DNA of 34,197 nucleotides from Paramecium octaurelia (GCA_905182995.1 CAJJDP010000179.1:1-34197), one strand, 5' to 3'. Numbered from the stretch's first letter, positions 1 through 12,535 are shown. Translations and numbers: made by a program. Notes: generated by a model from the letters alone, not told the origin.

Positions 1-571
1 TCATGACTTAATCAGCTAATTTCTGGTTGGAAAAAAATATAAAACCATAAATCTTCATGGTGAGTAGTTTTGTATACTTTCTCTTGTTTATCATCAAGGT
101 ATGATCACCTGGATTTTGCTTCGAAAAACTGTTTTTAATTTTTTTGTTAGTTTTTTCAATTTATTTAGAGTTCCTTCTATTTATTCTCTATTGCAATGTC
201 TCTCTGCATTAACTTTTAATTGCATAACCCCTTTCATATCTAAAAGATTCAGTGGAGTAGCAGCTCTAATTCTTTTTTTGGAGATAACAGTAGAAATAAA
301 ACAGATATGATTCTAAAAAAGATTGTGCAGACTAATATAACAATTTGCGAAAAATAATTCAATGAAATTTTTGAGTGATGATCAACACATTGAAAATATT
401 CAAAGCTTAAAAGCCACTTCAAACAGAAAAATAAAATCAATAATACATGAATGATGAATAATAAAAAACCAAAAACCAAAAATCAAGAAATCGAAGAAGC
501 CAGAGGATGGTAGGAATAACATTTGAAAAAGATTAAGGTCAAACCAACAGAATAATTCAACCGAGGATTTG

Positions 572-814
572 ATGGCTGTTCATATTGATAACATTTCAAA
601 TCAATAAACTATTGAAAAATATATCTTTGATTTACAACCATTAGTTAAATAACTTAGACTGCCTAGTTAATGGAAGTATCTTGAAAAATTCTCGTTTAAA
701 AAAAGTGGCTGCTCGCTAGATGATGGACTTGATGTCAACTTTAACAACAGTGAGGAAGAGGAAAAAACATAAACCATTAGTCAGACCGAATAGAATATTA
801 GGGATGCCATCTGA
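572..814 (+). CDS. Possible small coding fragment, function unknown
   Basis: In the ciliate code this frame is open from just after a TGA at 524-526 to a TGA at 812-814; the first ATG is at 572, giving about 80 residues. The composition looks protein-like rather than random: a charged, Gln-rich stretch (NQQTIEKYIFDLQPLVKQL), then a KFSFKKSGCSLDDGLDVNF segment and an acidic SEEEEKTQT tail. I recognise no domain. The length alone is not significant, because TGA-free runs this long are common in AT-rich DNA with one stop codon. It may be the 3' end of a gene whose 5' part is lost or frameshifted: the frame just upstream holds a basic Lys/Arg/Gln-rich stretch. It could equally be chance. Confidence 0.22.
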
Positions 815-3796
815 AACCAACTTCTCTTGAACTACATGGCACTTACTACTTTATTATGCCTTACAATAAATCAAATCTCAATGATATAGATACTATACTT
901 AGATAATTGAAATTTATTAGATAATTATGCAGAGTGATTATTTAGCTTAGGAAATCTTCAACAAAATCGATTTTAATTATAGTGATTTTGGATTGGAATG
1001 ATTTCCTGAAGTTGATATATTATTATAGAAAGAATATTCGGATTTACTTTGCATATTTTGTTGAGCTGATATATGGTTAACAAATATTTTTTCCTTTAAT
1101 AGTTTTAATATTATTATTAGGACCTCCATTATAGTAATTTTTGTCATTAAACTTACATTTGGCGTGATAACTAAATATATTATTTATTGTTTATATTTGA
1201 TAATTTAGGTGAATAATATTTCAATTTTAAAGCCTTCTAACTTGCAGAGAAGATTAATATTTTATTAAAATACACCTATTTATCTGATTAATTTTCGATT
1301 TGATAATTTGTAATATTTTTGCAATTTTAGGTGGAGTAGCAGTAGAATTACAATTAAGCAACGATTGAATAACTCTTCTGGTAATTCTGGGTGTACTTTC
1401 CTTTAATTGCTCTGTTAGATATTTCAAAAGCAAAATTACCACAAGAAGAGTAGGAGGCGAATATGTAGAATATTATAAATGATATTATTTATCATTAATC
1501 TTATTATGCATTTTTCACAAAATGAATCTTCAGGTTATTTTTCTTCATGGCAACAAGTGAAAATCTTAATGCAATTTTTATTAAAGCCTAAAGCTTATCC
1601 CATTTAATTATTTATTTTTATTTATAAAATAGATGTAAAATATAGCTGCCTAAATTATATAGTATAAAAGATTTGCTAAGTATTTTCTCTATCTTATCTT
1701 GCTCTTTATACTCTGTCACTATTTATCAATTGCTATTTTTGAATATATAACACTTAGATTGAGTTTCTTAATCGTCTATTGACTAAGAGTATATTTATTA
1801 TGCTCCTTTAGAATAATAATCGAGCTCTGTTTGATTTTTTATTCTATCATCGCTTATAAAAGGGAATTCCATGATCAGGATTTTAAAATTGAATGTCAAA
1901 TAAAATAGACATTAGAATTTATCAAATTTGGGTCATCTAGTCTCTCTTATATTATATTATTTTGAATGTGTTCAAATCAAAGAATCTATCATTCATTTAT
2001 AACTCACTTCAGTATAGTAATTATATTGGCTACCTTAATATAATTACTATTTTCATTGAGGAAGTTATAGCCTATAATATTTATATTGAAATATGATTGG
2101 ATCTGTATCAACAGATTCAAATTCCTAGATTAAATTGACTTAATTTGTTAATTATGAGGATTCTTTACATTTTAGGAATGCTTACACTCTCTTACATATA
2201 GAATCACATATCATAAATTAGAAAGCATACTTAGATCGAAATTATGCCTCATACTGTTTTATGTTGATTAAAATGTTACTCAAAAATAAATTAAGATATC
2301 TATTAATCATAATCTCTCAAAATTTTACTATCTCAAGATTCCTAGACAGTAACAGAAATCTACAATTAAATAACAATTAATATTATATAAATTCATAATT
2401 GAAAGCAATAATCTATATTGTAAATCAAGCTCACAACAAATAATCCATAAAAGTCTCTCAAATTGAATTCTAATATATAAAATACAACCTATTTCTTTAT
2501 TTTACCATCCTTTTATTAGAAATTATTTGCCTAAGCACCAATATAATGGAATCTGTGTGCTAAAGAATCTCTTCCTGCTATTTTTATATGCTATAAATAT
2601 CTTAATTATGAACAAATAGATTGTTTGTAATATTATTGAAATTTCTTAAATATTATTCATTGTATTGTAGAAAATTACTTTCGAACATGCGTAAACTTAA
2701 TATTACTAATCTTGTATGATTAGAGAAACTCACATCCAAGTTGTTTCTAATGATTAACCTCTTTTTACCTGTACTTATCCATATACATATGCAATTATGC
2801 TTTTGCATCATTCCATTTCATTTTATGAACAGTAATTCTTATATGGCAAAAATAATATAATTCCAATACAGACTAAATAGACCCAGCGTAATAGGAGGAG
2901 CTTGTAAATAGTTGAGACTACTTATTTGAATTTCTTATCTTTAGCAAAATTATGATCTTGACTAGATATGAATATTCAGAAATAAAGAATCAAGAACATC
3001 TCATTCGATCTTAGAAGAATTGATTGTGCAAACACTATTGAACTTAGATAGAACTTTTGCTTTATTTGTAAAAATATGCAAATAGCGATTCTGTATAGAA
3101 TGAATTAAAAATACTGAATAAAGAGTAAAGACAAATAATAAGCTGATAATTAAGAGAATTTGTGATTATTGTTTGAGTAAAGCATAATAATATTGTAAAT
3201 AATTCTGTGGAAATCGAATTGCATCTTTACTATAAAATCAATAGGTAGATAAGAGTTTTTGAAAACAGTTCGTCTAATAATACTAATTTATATGCAAAGC
3301 CATGATTTTTAAAGTATCGGTAATCATTTTCCATCATCATTTTCATAAAAAACAAGTTATCCCATCAAATACATTTGAAAAAAGCTATCCGTCACTCATT
3401 CAGTTGATTTAACATAATCCTATGTAATTAAATCTATCAAATTACAGAGTGGTTGCAGTAAAATAGAAGTCAATTAAGTGATATACATATATTTCATTAT
3501 AATAAAATTCAATTTTTAGGGGGAAGTTATAGGACTCATAATTAGTTTTATTAATATAAAGCAGTATATTACATTATTGAATAGAAACTATTTCAAAAGA
3601 GTAATAGGTTGTCATCTCTAATGAAGCTGTAACAAATCTGATTTAGTAATTCTATGTTATATGGTCATAATTTCTATTAATTTATATTACGGACAACACA
3701 ACATAACATATCAATCACTTAATGCCGTAGTAATTTATTGCAGCTTACAGACACTTGCAAACCTTTCAAATTTGCAGTGACTGTGGAATTTGAACT
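815..3796. other. Long stretch without a recognisable gene
   Basis: I see no recognisable protein, RNA or element here. Several TGA-free runs of 50-100 codons occur on both strands, some hydrophobic, but none matches a family I know and each breaks at TGA codons. One strong inverted repeat lies at 2015-2049 and is listed separately. Confidence 0.5.
2015..2049. repeat. Perfect 13-bp inverted repeat, 9-nt loop
   Basis: The arms TAGTAATTATATT (2015-2027) and AATATAATTACTA (2037-2049) are exact reverse complements with a 9-nt spacer. As RNA this would be an AU-rich hairpin. It lies in a gene-free stretch, so no role can be assigned; AT-rich DNA makes such palindromes fairly frequent. Confidence 0.6.
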
Positions 3797-4243
3797 ATGA
3801 ACTTTGATATAAATACGCAAATTTCTTCATTATTTAGATTCATTAATTATCTGAAAATTTCATCCCAAACAATTATAGTATATACATCTTTGAAGTGCTG
3901 CCAATTTGGTAATATAATGGAAATAGAGAGATCGGGTGAAAAAATTCCTAATTTAGTCCTATAAGCAAATTTAGACAACTAAATTAGGAAATCGCATAGT
4001 TTAGATTAATAGATGGCGGCAATTTTAAGAGCTTCTAGAAAATGGTCTCTTTTTCCATATTTTTAATTTAGTAATTAATTTAGAAATAATTCTAGGAAAT
4101 ATAGTGCAACAGCATATGCTTTTAAGCCATTTCCATTTAATGAATCAAAATAACACATGAAATATACTAAAACGCTTAAAACATAATAGCCCACATCTAT
4201 TTAATATTAGAGCGTATTGACAAAATTCCAAATCATTAACTGA
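3797..4243 (+). CDS. Unassigned ORF of 148 residues, ciliate code
   Basis: The frame is open from an ATG at 3797, six bases after the start of an in-frame TGA, to a TGA at 4241-4243. The middle and end are polar and basic (KSHSLDQQMAAILRASRKW; NNSRKYSATAYAFKPFPF). No domain is recognised. A 13-bp perfect inverted repeat lies inside it at 3945-3990. A run of this length is expected by chance several times in a window this size, so this is a candidate only; it ends just before the decayed helicase relic that begins near 4340 on the other strand. Confidence 0.2.
3945..3990. repeat. Perfect 13-bp inverted repeat, 20-nt loop
   Basis: The arms TTCCTAATTTAGT (3945-3957) and ACTAAATTAGGAA (3978-3990) are exact reverse complements separated by 20 nt. 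It could fold as a stem-loop in RNA of either strand, or be the trace of a small palindromic element. There are no flanking target-site duplications that I can see. Confidence 0.55.
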
Positions 4244-4339
4244 TATAATTAGGATAAATAGGCATTGCGACCTATCATTATGATTTATTTGATTGTTCCT
4301 TAAACAAGCCAAATTGCTAGATATTACTTAGTATTCTAG

Positions 4340-5710
4340 AGAATAGTAGGGTTTTGAGTAAGTAATTAATCTAATTCCTCCACTTTGAAAACGAGAAGAG
4401 AGGGCATTCGACTTTGTTGAAAGAGTTTATTAAGTACATTTTATAGTTATATATGTCGAAATTGCTACTTTTAATACAATTTTAAAGAAATTTCGAACTA
4501 GGTCTCATTTATAAAATTTGGACATTCTTCTAATTATTTATAAATCCATAATGGCATTTTTTTTTGTAATTTACTTTCTAACCAAATCTCAATCAACTAT
4601 GCTCATAATTCAATAATTTGCTTACCTCTTAGAACTCTAACCAAAAATTAGCCTGTTTATGTCGTTGCATCAAATTCAATAAACTTATTTGTCTATTTTA
4701 AATTTCTAAAGATCTATGTTTCTCAAAAATCAAAGTGTCTTTACTGCTCAAAGCTGGAAATTCAAACACAACAATACATCTTTCATAATGAATCTCAAAA
4801 TCTATACCTTCTTCAATCCTACCTCTTGCAGTTGAAAATAACGTAGCACCTCTGCAAACATCACAATACTTACTATATTGTATATTTCGTAGATGTCTAG
4901 TTTTCCAAATGATTATCCTTCTACAATTACCTTGCCCATTCATCCATTTAACTATATGAAGGTATAAAGACAACGAGTCAGTCACGTCAGGTACATTTTT
5001 CAGATTATTTAAGTAATAAATTACTAGTTCTTAGACACATCTAAATGTTTCTTAAAGTAAATTCTAATATCAACTCAGTCCCATCCTCAGACATAGTTAC
5101 AATTATAAGTTTAATTGAATTACTATTCAATTCAATGTCAATAGATTTAGCAACATATGGTTGAAATTCTAAAATTTTGGATAATTTAGAATTGAGGACA
5201 TAATACCCGATGTGAGAATAACAGATTCAAATTATGTAAACATATTTTTCATTTTCAACATTAGTATTAGATTAAAATATTACTTTGAACTCTTCCTGAT
5301 ATTATACTAAATACATAACAAATTAAGCAATTGAAATAAGTGGTCTAATCTTATCAATTTCTGCAATCTGCTAATTGATCAGTAATAGATTTAATCGTTC
5401 TCCCCATTATTTGAGTGAATCAGGATCTAAATTTCATTCCATCTAGATCTCATCTATAAACATTTTAGTGTTATGCAATCTAGTATGTAATGTCTTTAAA
5501 GCCTCAGGATTATCTTTTAGTTTCTAAAAAAGTGAATTGATTAATCAATTAAGTTTCTTACTTTCCTAATTTGTCCAGGGATAACCAATTGATTTAACTC
5601 TCCCTCTGGTTGTTTTCTAAATTTTGATCAACTTCTTATGATATCACTTATTAGTTTCACTCTAAATTTGAGTTTAGTATTCAAATGTTGATATTAATCA
5701 TTTTATTTAT
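4340..5710 (-). pseudogene. XPD/ERCC2 (Rad3-family) DNA helicase relic, first copy
   Basis: Read on the minus strand in the ciliate code, this follows the second half of XPD, the TFIIH 5'-3' helicase of transcription and nucleotide-excision repair. In order: VIPGQIRKVRNLIDQ near 5545-5600 (XPD AVPGSIRTAEHFL), WGERLNLLLINQQIAEIDKI and the following LISIAQFVMYL (5281-5415), SVILTSGIMSSILNYPK (5174-5227; XPD SVIITSGTLSPLDIYPK), motif V as ARGRIEEGIDF (about 4797-4835), motif VI core RVLRGK (4621-4642) and PLWIYKQLEECPNFI (4502-4556). The frame is broken many times: an in-frame TGA in the EIQME/NLDPD stretch, a one-base loss in the A/T run after LNYPK, several shifts near 4980 and one just before motif VI. 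The N-terminal Walker A and DEAH parts were not found. A standard-code ORF of 95 residues at 4698-4985 is only a fragment of this. Family assignment is confident; loss of function is inferred from the breaks. Confidence 0.8.
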
Positions 5711-5853
5711 ATATTCTTTAGTAATATTATAATATCTAGATGAAAAATTTTAATGTAATTTTTTATTTGTGTATATCATATCTCTATAATTTAACATCTA
5801 GTCCCATCTTTGAACTTGATGTTCTTAAACTTTCTATCACTACAGTTAATGGT
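4472..5853. repeat. Contig overlap 1, left copy (1382 bp)
   Basis: This block recurs at 5855-7236 with a constant offset of 1383 and no difference that I can see, and the single N at 5854 is all that separates the copies. Sequence identity plus an N exactly at the junction is the signature of two contigs whose ends overlap but were not merged. It should be counted once. Confidence 0.93.
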
Positions 5854-5854
5854 N

Positions 5855-7093
5855 TAATACAATTTTAAAGAAATTTCGAACTAGGTCTCATTTATAAAAT
5901 TTGGACATTCTTCTAATTATTTATAAATCCATAATGGCATTTTTTTTTGTAATTTACTTTCTAACCAAATCTCAATCAACTATGCTCATAATTCAATAAT
6001 TTGCTTACCTCTTAGAACTCTAACCAAAAATTAGCCTGTTTATGTCGTTGCATCAAATTCAATAAACTTATTTGTCTATTTTAAATTTCTAAAGATCTAT
6101 GTTTCTCAAAAATCAAAGTGTCTTTACTGCTCAAAGCTGGAAATTCAAACACAACAATACATCTTTCATAATGAATCTCAAAATCTATACCTTCTTCAAT
6201 CCTACCTCTTGCAGTTGAAAATAACGTAGCACCTCTGCAAACATCACAATACTTACTATATTGTATATTTCGTAGATGTCTAGTTTTCCAAATGATTATC
6301 CTTCTACAATTACCTTGCCCATTCATCCATTTAACTATATGAAGGTATAAAGACAACGAGTCAGTCACGTCAGGTACATTTTTCAGATTATTTAAGTAAT
6401 AAATTACTAGTTCTTAGACACATCTAAATGTTTCTTAAAGTAAATTCTAATATCAACTCAGTCCCATCCTCAGACATAGTTACAATTATAAGTTTAATTG
6501 AATTACTATTCAATTCAATGTCAATAGATTTAGCAACATATGGTTGAAATTCTAAAATTTTGGATAATTTAGAATTGAGGACATAATACCCGATGTGAGA
6601 ATAACAGATTCAAATTATGTAAACATATTTTTCATTTTCAACATTAGTATTAGATTAAAATATTACTTTGAACTCTTCCTGATATTATACTAAATACATA
6701 ACAAATTAAGCAATTGAAATAAGTGGTCTAATCTTATCAATTTCTGCAATCTGCTAATTGATCAGTAATAGATTTAATCGTTCTCCCCATTATTTGAGTG
6801 AATCAGGATCTAAATTTCATTCCATCTAGATCTCATCTATAAACATTTTAGTGTTATGCAATCTAGTATGTAATGTCTTTAAAGCCTCAGGATTATCTTT
6901 TAGTTTCTAAAAAAGTGAATTGATTAATCAATTAAGTTTCTTACTTTCCTAATTTGTCCAGGGATAACCAATTGATTTAACTCTCCCTCTGGTTGTTTTC
7001 TAAATTTTGATCAACTTCTTATGATATCACTTATTAGTTTCACTCTAAATTTGAGTTTAGTATTCAAATGTTGATATTAATCATTTTATTTAT
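5855..7093 (-). pseudogene. XPD/ERCC2 helicase relic, artefactual second copy
   Basis: This is the same broken helicase as at 4340-5710, repeated because of the contig overlap. In a corrected assembly only one relic exists, running from about 7093 down through this copy and then into 4471-4340. Further upstream on the minus strand (roughly 7120-7240) a stretch reading SDRKFKNIKFKDGTRCQII vaguely resembles the XPD region around SSRKNLCIHP...DGKC, so the relic may extend a little further, but I would not insist on it. Confidence 0.75.
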
Positions 7094-7236
7094 ATATTCT
7101 TTAGTAATATTATAATATCTAGATGAAAAATTTTAATGTAATTTTTTATTTGTGTATATCATATCTCTATAATTTAACATCTAGTCCCATCTTTGAACTT
7201 GATGTTCTTAAACTTTCTATCACTACAGTTAATGGT
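5855..7236. repeat. Contig overlap 1, right copy (1382 bp)
   Basis: This is the second copy of 4472-5853. It begins directly after the N and runs on into unique sequence at 7237. It carries a duplicate of most of the XPD-like relic, truncated at its 3' end by the N. Confidence 0.93.
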
Positions 7237-10200
7237 ACATAATATACTTTGAAATTCACATTCATGATGAACCATCTTATCTAAATTGCAAGTTTTTCAA
7301 GAGTAACTAGAGCCAAATACTCCGATGCTGATTTAGAAATGCTTTTGGAACATACCTATACATTCAGTATGTAAAACATTACTAATGAAATTTCAATTAA
7401 ACTTTTGCTAGTAGTAGAGATTAAGTTGCATGCGAGAAGCATCTAATTTATCAGTAGACAATTTATATTAAGTGCGAAGGTTGGTTTCAGTTGCTCTATT
7501 CAGCATTAATAAAAATAACAAATAACATGAACAATTTTCTGATTAAGAGGTAATCCTGAATTTCTAGAAGTAAAAATAAAAGTTTATGTTTTCAAACTAA
7601 TTTCCTTCAAGAACCCAAATACAAATGTCTTTACAATTACTTAAAACCTATTTATATTTAAAATATTGTGTATTTATTTAAGATAAGCCATTTAAAATTT
7701 TCAATAGCTATAAGAAAAAATGGAGCAATTATCAAATTAGTGATTGATGAGGGGGAGTTATCAAAGCAGTTATGGTAGTGTGCACTCTTGACCTTGTATT
7801 ATTCAACCATCTTCCACATCCATATTCTAGTAAGAATTCGTTCTAATAGAATCATCACATAAGAGGATTTACTATTTTCAATCAAATTGATTTATATAAT
7901 AAAATTAATTACAACCCATTAAATAGAACCTAAATAGTTATTCAGAATTATTGAGTCCTACCATTCTTCCTAATTATTGCCTCATTCAATATTTATTCAA
8001 GGTATAATAACATTTCTACCGATTACTTAATCCAATGACAGATCTACTCTTACAGTCTTGTATGGTTCCTTTTTTAGAATATTTATGATTAGAATTTAAA
8101 AACCATCAAATTTTAGAAGTGCGATATGAACTTAACATTTGTTTGCTTGAATTTATTAAAAACATTTGATGGTGATTTAGGAAGTTCAATTGATTTTATA
8201 AATTCCTCAATAGTAATTATTACATATGTGTTACGAGTACTCTAATATTATTTTCTCAATCTATACCCCAGCCCTGAAATATACCGAGTACAATAAAGTC
8301 CTATATTTGTTACATAGTTCAATTATGACTTATGAAAAAATAATTCCTTTTTTATTTATTGTGCAATTTTTTTCTTGTCTTCAAAAAGATTGTGACAAAT
8401 TATGATTTAGAATTATTTTTATTGCAATCTTTGTTAATGTATTTAATAAAAGTGAGTATTGAAGCCTACCTAATTTTTATCTAGGACATTTGAATAAGAG
8501 ATCAAATAAAAATCTATAAAATAATTCTTAAATTCTGCATTTAGTATCGATATCCTTACAGATTTAAATTTCAACTTATAAACTAGCCTCATTTTATATG
8601 ATATAATATTCTGAATGAATCAAGTGTAAAAAAACCAAGGATTAATTAATTTTGGATTATAAGCCCAATATAAAGTTAAACTTTGAAGGTTGAGATTCTC
8701 AATTTTCTTACCAAACTCATTTAATTCTAATTATCATAAAATTAGATATTTTCGCATTGAATTTATAAGCAGTTCTTAAAAGAATTATATAATAAAATTC
8801 TTCAATTAAATTATTCAAAATTATTTCATATAACTTTCATTAGTGAAGTGATAACGAGAGAAAAATGTAAGATTTTACAATATTAGTAGAACATAGATTA
8901 AATACAACAGCAAAGATTCTTTTAATAAAACCTTACAATAATTATTGGAAACATTGTAATGCCAAGATATGTTAATAAATTAAACTTTGAGTCTTTATAG
9001 CTTAAATAAATGTTTATAGATATAATTATTATTTTCTTTTTGACTAGTTTTTTTTCAATGTTGTATCTCAGCATTTTACAATAACATTATCAATCGTGAA
9101 TTCAACCTAAAGAAAAAAAAAAGAGAGGATTTTGACCTATGCCTTTATAATAGAATAGTATTAGGTGATTGACCTAACTTATATATAGTTGGGAAGTCGT
9201 AAAACAGAATGAGTGAAGACATGCGATTAATCATTTTTCTCACTACTCTTAACGTTTAGGATTGAACTAGAGATTTAAAGATCATCAATCAAAATTTCCA
9301 TTTCTTGAAATCAACCCAATATTTATTTGCTTTGAATTGTCTAGTGAGTTAAAGTTCTAGTCATTAATTGATTAATTTTTTATCAATATTTTTAAATAAT
9401 GTGGAAGATAAAGTGATTACTTGATCTAATTATTATTAATAATCATATTATAATTGGGATTTTGGTTTAAGCTGATTCAGCATTCTAAAACAATATAAAC
9501 TTTAATAATTAGTTGATGTTTGAAAAACTTAATAATAAATACTATATGATAAATTCATATTTCATGATTTGTAGAAGGCTTCTATCTTAAGGATACTCAA
9601 CTGATCTTCAATTCTTTAATTTAAATTAAAACCATCCACATTTAATATCGTTAATATTATATTTTCAAAAAAATGAAAATTAATCCCTGTATTCTAAACC
9701 CTCTAACAAATTAATCAGGAAATTTTAGAATAAAACTACTTTATGCCGTACCGTCATAAGCCAAAGTTTCTTGTTTCTCTTCTATTATGTATGTATTAAT
9801 CGTGTAGAATCTGCTATCATTATCCCAAAACCAAATTTTTAATTTATTTAATTCGTATACTTGAAAAAGCTAAAAATAATTGAATCTCCTTTCACATTCA
9901 ATGTATAATACAATAATTAGTAAAATGCTCATTAAGACAGATACCCTTACTTTCTCCTGTAAAATAAGTTTTTTTTTGTTCTGCAAAATCAATTGATTCT
10001 CCTGATGATATGATTGCTCCTCCATTTAATTGTAAAACATTCCTATATTAGCCTCTGATTGTTGATAACGCTAAACCCCATTTTTTTTCAAACAAATTTC
10101 GTTCGTACCTATTAGAAATGAAAAATAATAAGTATTGTTATTAACTATAATCTTTTTAACATATACGATTCAAAATAACAGATTAAATTCTTAACCTCTA

Positions 10201-10529
10201 TTATTTTAGCAGATCCTCAAGAAATCAACTTATAGATTTTTAACTTTGATTAATTTATTTGATTCTTTTGAAGTCTTTTATATGGAATAATTGTAACAAT
10301 GGTAATTATATGTTTTTCATTATTATGGTAATAGATTCCTATCTCATTAATAATTAAAACATGAAATAGAATAACTGATAAAACAACAATTTACTCAGAT
10401 TCAATTTAAATGAAAATAATAAATATAGAATAATTGTTGAAACCATTAGCACATATTTAACTTTATACAATATTTATCTGTTTATATTACATGTAATTGT
10501 TCCAATCTAATCATTCAAAAATATTGTGA
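7237..10529. other. Long stretch without a recognisable gene
   Basis: Nothing here could be assigned. The longest TGA-free frame I noticed is 7560-8126 (plus, 189 codons), which has no ATG until near its end and no recognisable domain; runs of this size are expected by chance in this code and base composition. Confidence 0.5.
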
Positions 10530-10874
10530 AATCATGAAATGAAAAATAAATCATTTTTTTGCATAACTTATGCTAATATCAATTGTTTATTAGAAGAATT
10601 AACTGGAAATTCAAAAATATTGCTTATCTCACGTCAATTATAAAAAAAAATGCGTCAATTTAAGCCAGATGAGATGGATCAGTATATGAAACAAAAAATC
10701 AAACTTTTGTATGCTGAACGTAAATTCAAACAGAAAGCATTGCTTAGTTATCATTTGATTTAACTAAGTTTAACAATCAAGGTATTAAAAGAAAGATTTC
10801 TTGAGAAGTCAATCTTATTACAATAATCAAATGTTTAATTAAATCTAATTGATCATTTAAAAATTTGTTAATGA
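10530..10874 (+). pseudogene. Possible kinesin motor C-terminal fragment
   Basis: The frame is open from after a TGA at 10527 to a TGA at 10872-10874 (an ATG at 10650 is internal to it). It reads TYANINCLLEELTGNSKILL near 10566-10625, reminiscent of the kinesin switch-II helix and following motif (YRDSKLTRLLQDSLGGNSKT), then IKLLYAERKFKQKALL about 27 residues later, reminiscent of the end of the motor core (LRYAERAKKIKNKA). The rest is basic and helical. No P-loop or DLAGSE motif was found upstream, so if the call is right only a tail of the motor survives. The two motifs are in the right order and frame, but spacing is a little long and the match is partial; a chance ORF is the alternative. 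Confidence 0.3.
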
Positions 10875-11142
10875 TTAATCACCATGCTAATCGTGTCTGT
10901 TTGTCTTGCGTCTGAATAGATAAGTATAATTGAACTAGCCATGCGCTTTATATATAGTCATTAGTATGTGAGCATGTGCATAAGCCCAAAAATTAAATTA
11001 AAATAAAACAGCCAACTATAACCTAAAACTTTTTCAATGATGCACCTCTTTTATATTTAAATTTAAAGGATTTTACATAATATGACTGTTATACGATTAT
11101 GTTTTTCTTTTCTATTTTTAGATTTTACTTTAGCAGTCTCAT

Positions 11143-11174
11143 ATCTATATCAAGGAGACTTTTGATATATAGAT
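11143..11174. repeat. Imperfect inverted repeat
   Basis: ATCTATATCAA (11143-11153) and TTGATATATAGAT (11162-11174) form a hairpin with a two-base bulge. It lies outside any supported gene. No function can be assigned. Confidence 0.45.
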
Positions 11175-11277
11175 GTTGTATCATATTTATGATCTCAATT
11201 CTATTTATGCAGCTTTGTAGTCTATACACTCAAATATATGTTAATTCACTTAAAAAATACCAAATTAAATGATCAAA

Positions 11278-12534
11278 CTATAGGTCATTAATTAAATTCT
11301 ATAAGGCCCAACTAAATGTTTTGATTTTATAAAATAAAGTTATTTTATTTTATTTCTAAAAGGGTAGTATTTTTTATATAATATAATTTGATTAATATCT
11401 CTCCAATATCTGGTTGAATTTTATGTTTACAGAGGCTTTACAGAGGCAAAAAAATTTTAAATTAGGTCTGATCATTTAATAATATTAGGGGGTTGCATAA
11501 AAACAACGAATAAATAGTTAATCACTCAATCGCTTTCACAGGCTATACTCACATTCTATTGTTGTTTTCTTTACAATTAAAAGATTATTGCTCTAAATTT
11601 AATGAATTGAATCTCATTTGTTTACACAACTTTATTAACATTGTTCTATAGTTTCTAATGACTACAAAATATAGTTTTCCTTGTGCCTATCCATCTTGTA
11701 GATTATGCATAAGAATAAGGAGATGAAATTTGACTATAATTTTCGAGAGGTACAAGTTATCATCTCACTTTAAGAAAATCTAATCTTCTTATTGACCAGT
11801 CATTCTGATAAACGTTCTAAATTCCACTTTAAGAATAGGTTTTAGGAGATATGAGAGTGCGGTTTAAAATTTGTACTAGTCTTCCTTTCATATAATGATC
11901 AAATTATTTCATTTCTTGATCCCAATGAAGTCTTTGTGTCAATATTTTCCTCTTATATTTGTTTTTCGCTGTAACCTCCTTGACTTATGCAATATTAATC
12001 GAATAATGGCTGAGGGATTTACTATCAGCAATTCATGGAAAAATATACACACATCATACACAAGTAATATTCAGTTATACCAGAATAAATAACAATTAAA
12101 TAGGATTTTTTCTTAGTTTAATTTGATAGTTATTGTTTGATAATTATAAAAAGGTAAAATTTGAATAACGAATAAATCACCTGCTTATAAACACAAAAAA
12201 CAGACAAAAATTTGATAATTTTGCCACTGAGTTTTATAAGACAAAGATTAATTTACTATATAAAGGAGCCATAATAACAAAGGCCCTTTCCTTAACAATC
12301 AGCAAATAAGCATCCTAAAAAATTTTATCCATCTCTAACAAATTCAAATAGCCAGGGGTTTTGAAAGTGGCCAATCCTTAGCAAAATATTGTTTTCTAAG
12401 AAGAAGTTTACAACTGATTTAGTAATAACTTTTATGAATAGTTGTTTCTTGGTTGAGATGATCGGATAATGATTCAACCTGATCCCTAACTATCGAATAT
12501 TAAGGGCAGGGTTATCCAGGTCTTTGAGGATTTA
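11278..12534. repeat. Contig overlap 2, left copy (1257 bp)
   Basis: This block recurs at 12536-13792 with a constant offset of 1258, separated by the single N at 12535. I see no difference between the copies. It is best explained as an unmerged overlap between adjacent contigs. An 11-base direct repeat (TTTACAGAGGC twice) occurs inside each copy, near 11425-11446 in this one. Confidence 0.93.
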
Positions 12535-12535
12535 N

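Noticed and set aside
101..479. Standard-code ORFs of 69 and 76 codons on opposite strands
   Set aside because: They are hydrophobic, overlap each other and use the wrong genetic code for this genome. Nothing about them is recognisable.
890..960. Short plus-strand frame reading MQSDYLAQEIFNKIDFNYSD, suggestive of an EF-hand
   Set aside because: Only about 24 codons before a TGA, with no partner EF-hand and no continuation in other frames.
4472..7236. Interpretation as a genuine tandem duplication of a helicase gene
   Set aside because: No sequence difference over 1382 bp, an N exactly at the boundary and the same pattern at two other joins make an assembly artefact much more likely.
7560..8126. 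189-codon TGA-free frame on the plus strand
   Set aside because: It has no early ATG and no domain. With a single stop codon and this AT content, dozens of runs this long are expected in six frames of a 34-kb window.
11895..12092. 65-residue ORF, repeated at 13153-13350
   Set aside because: The repetition only reflects the contig overlap; the sequence has no domain and coding support is absent.
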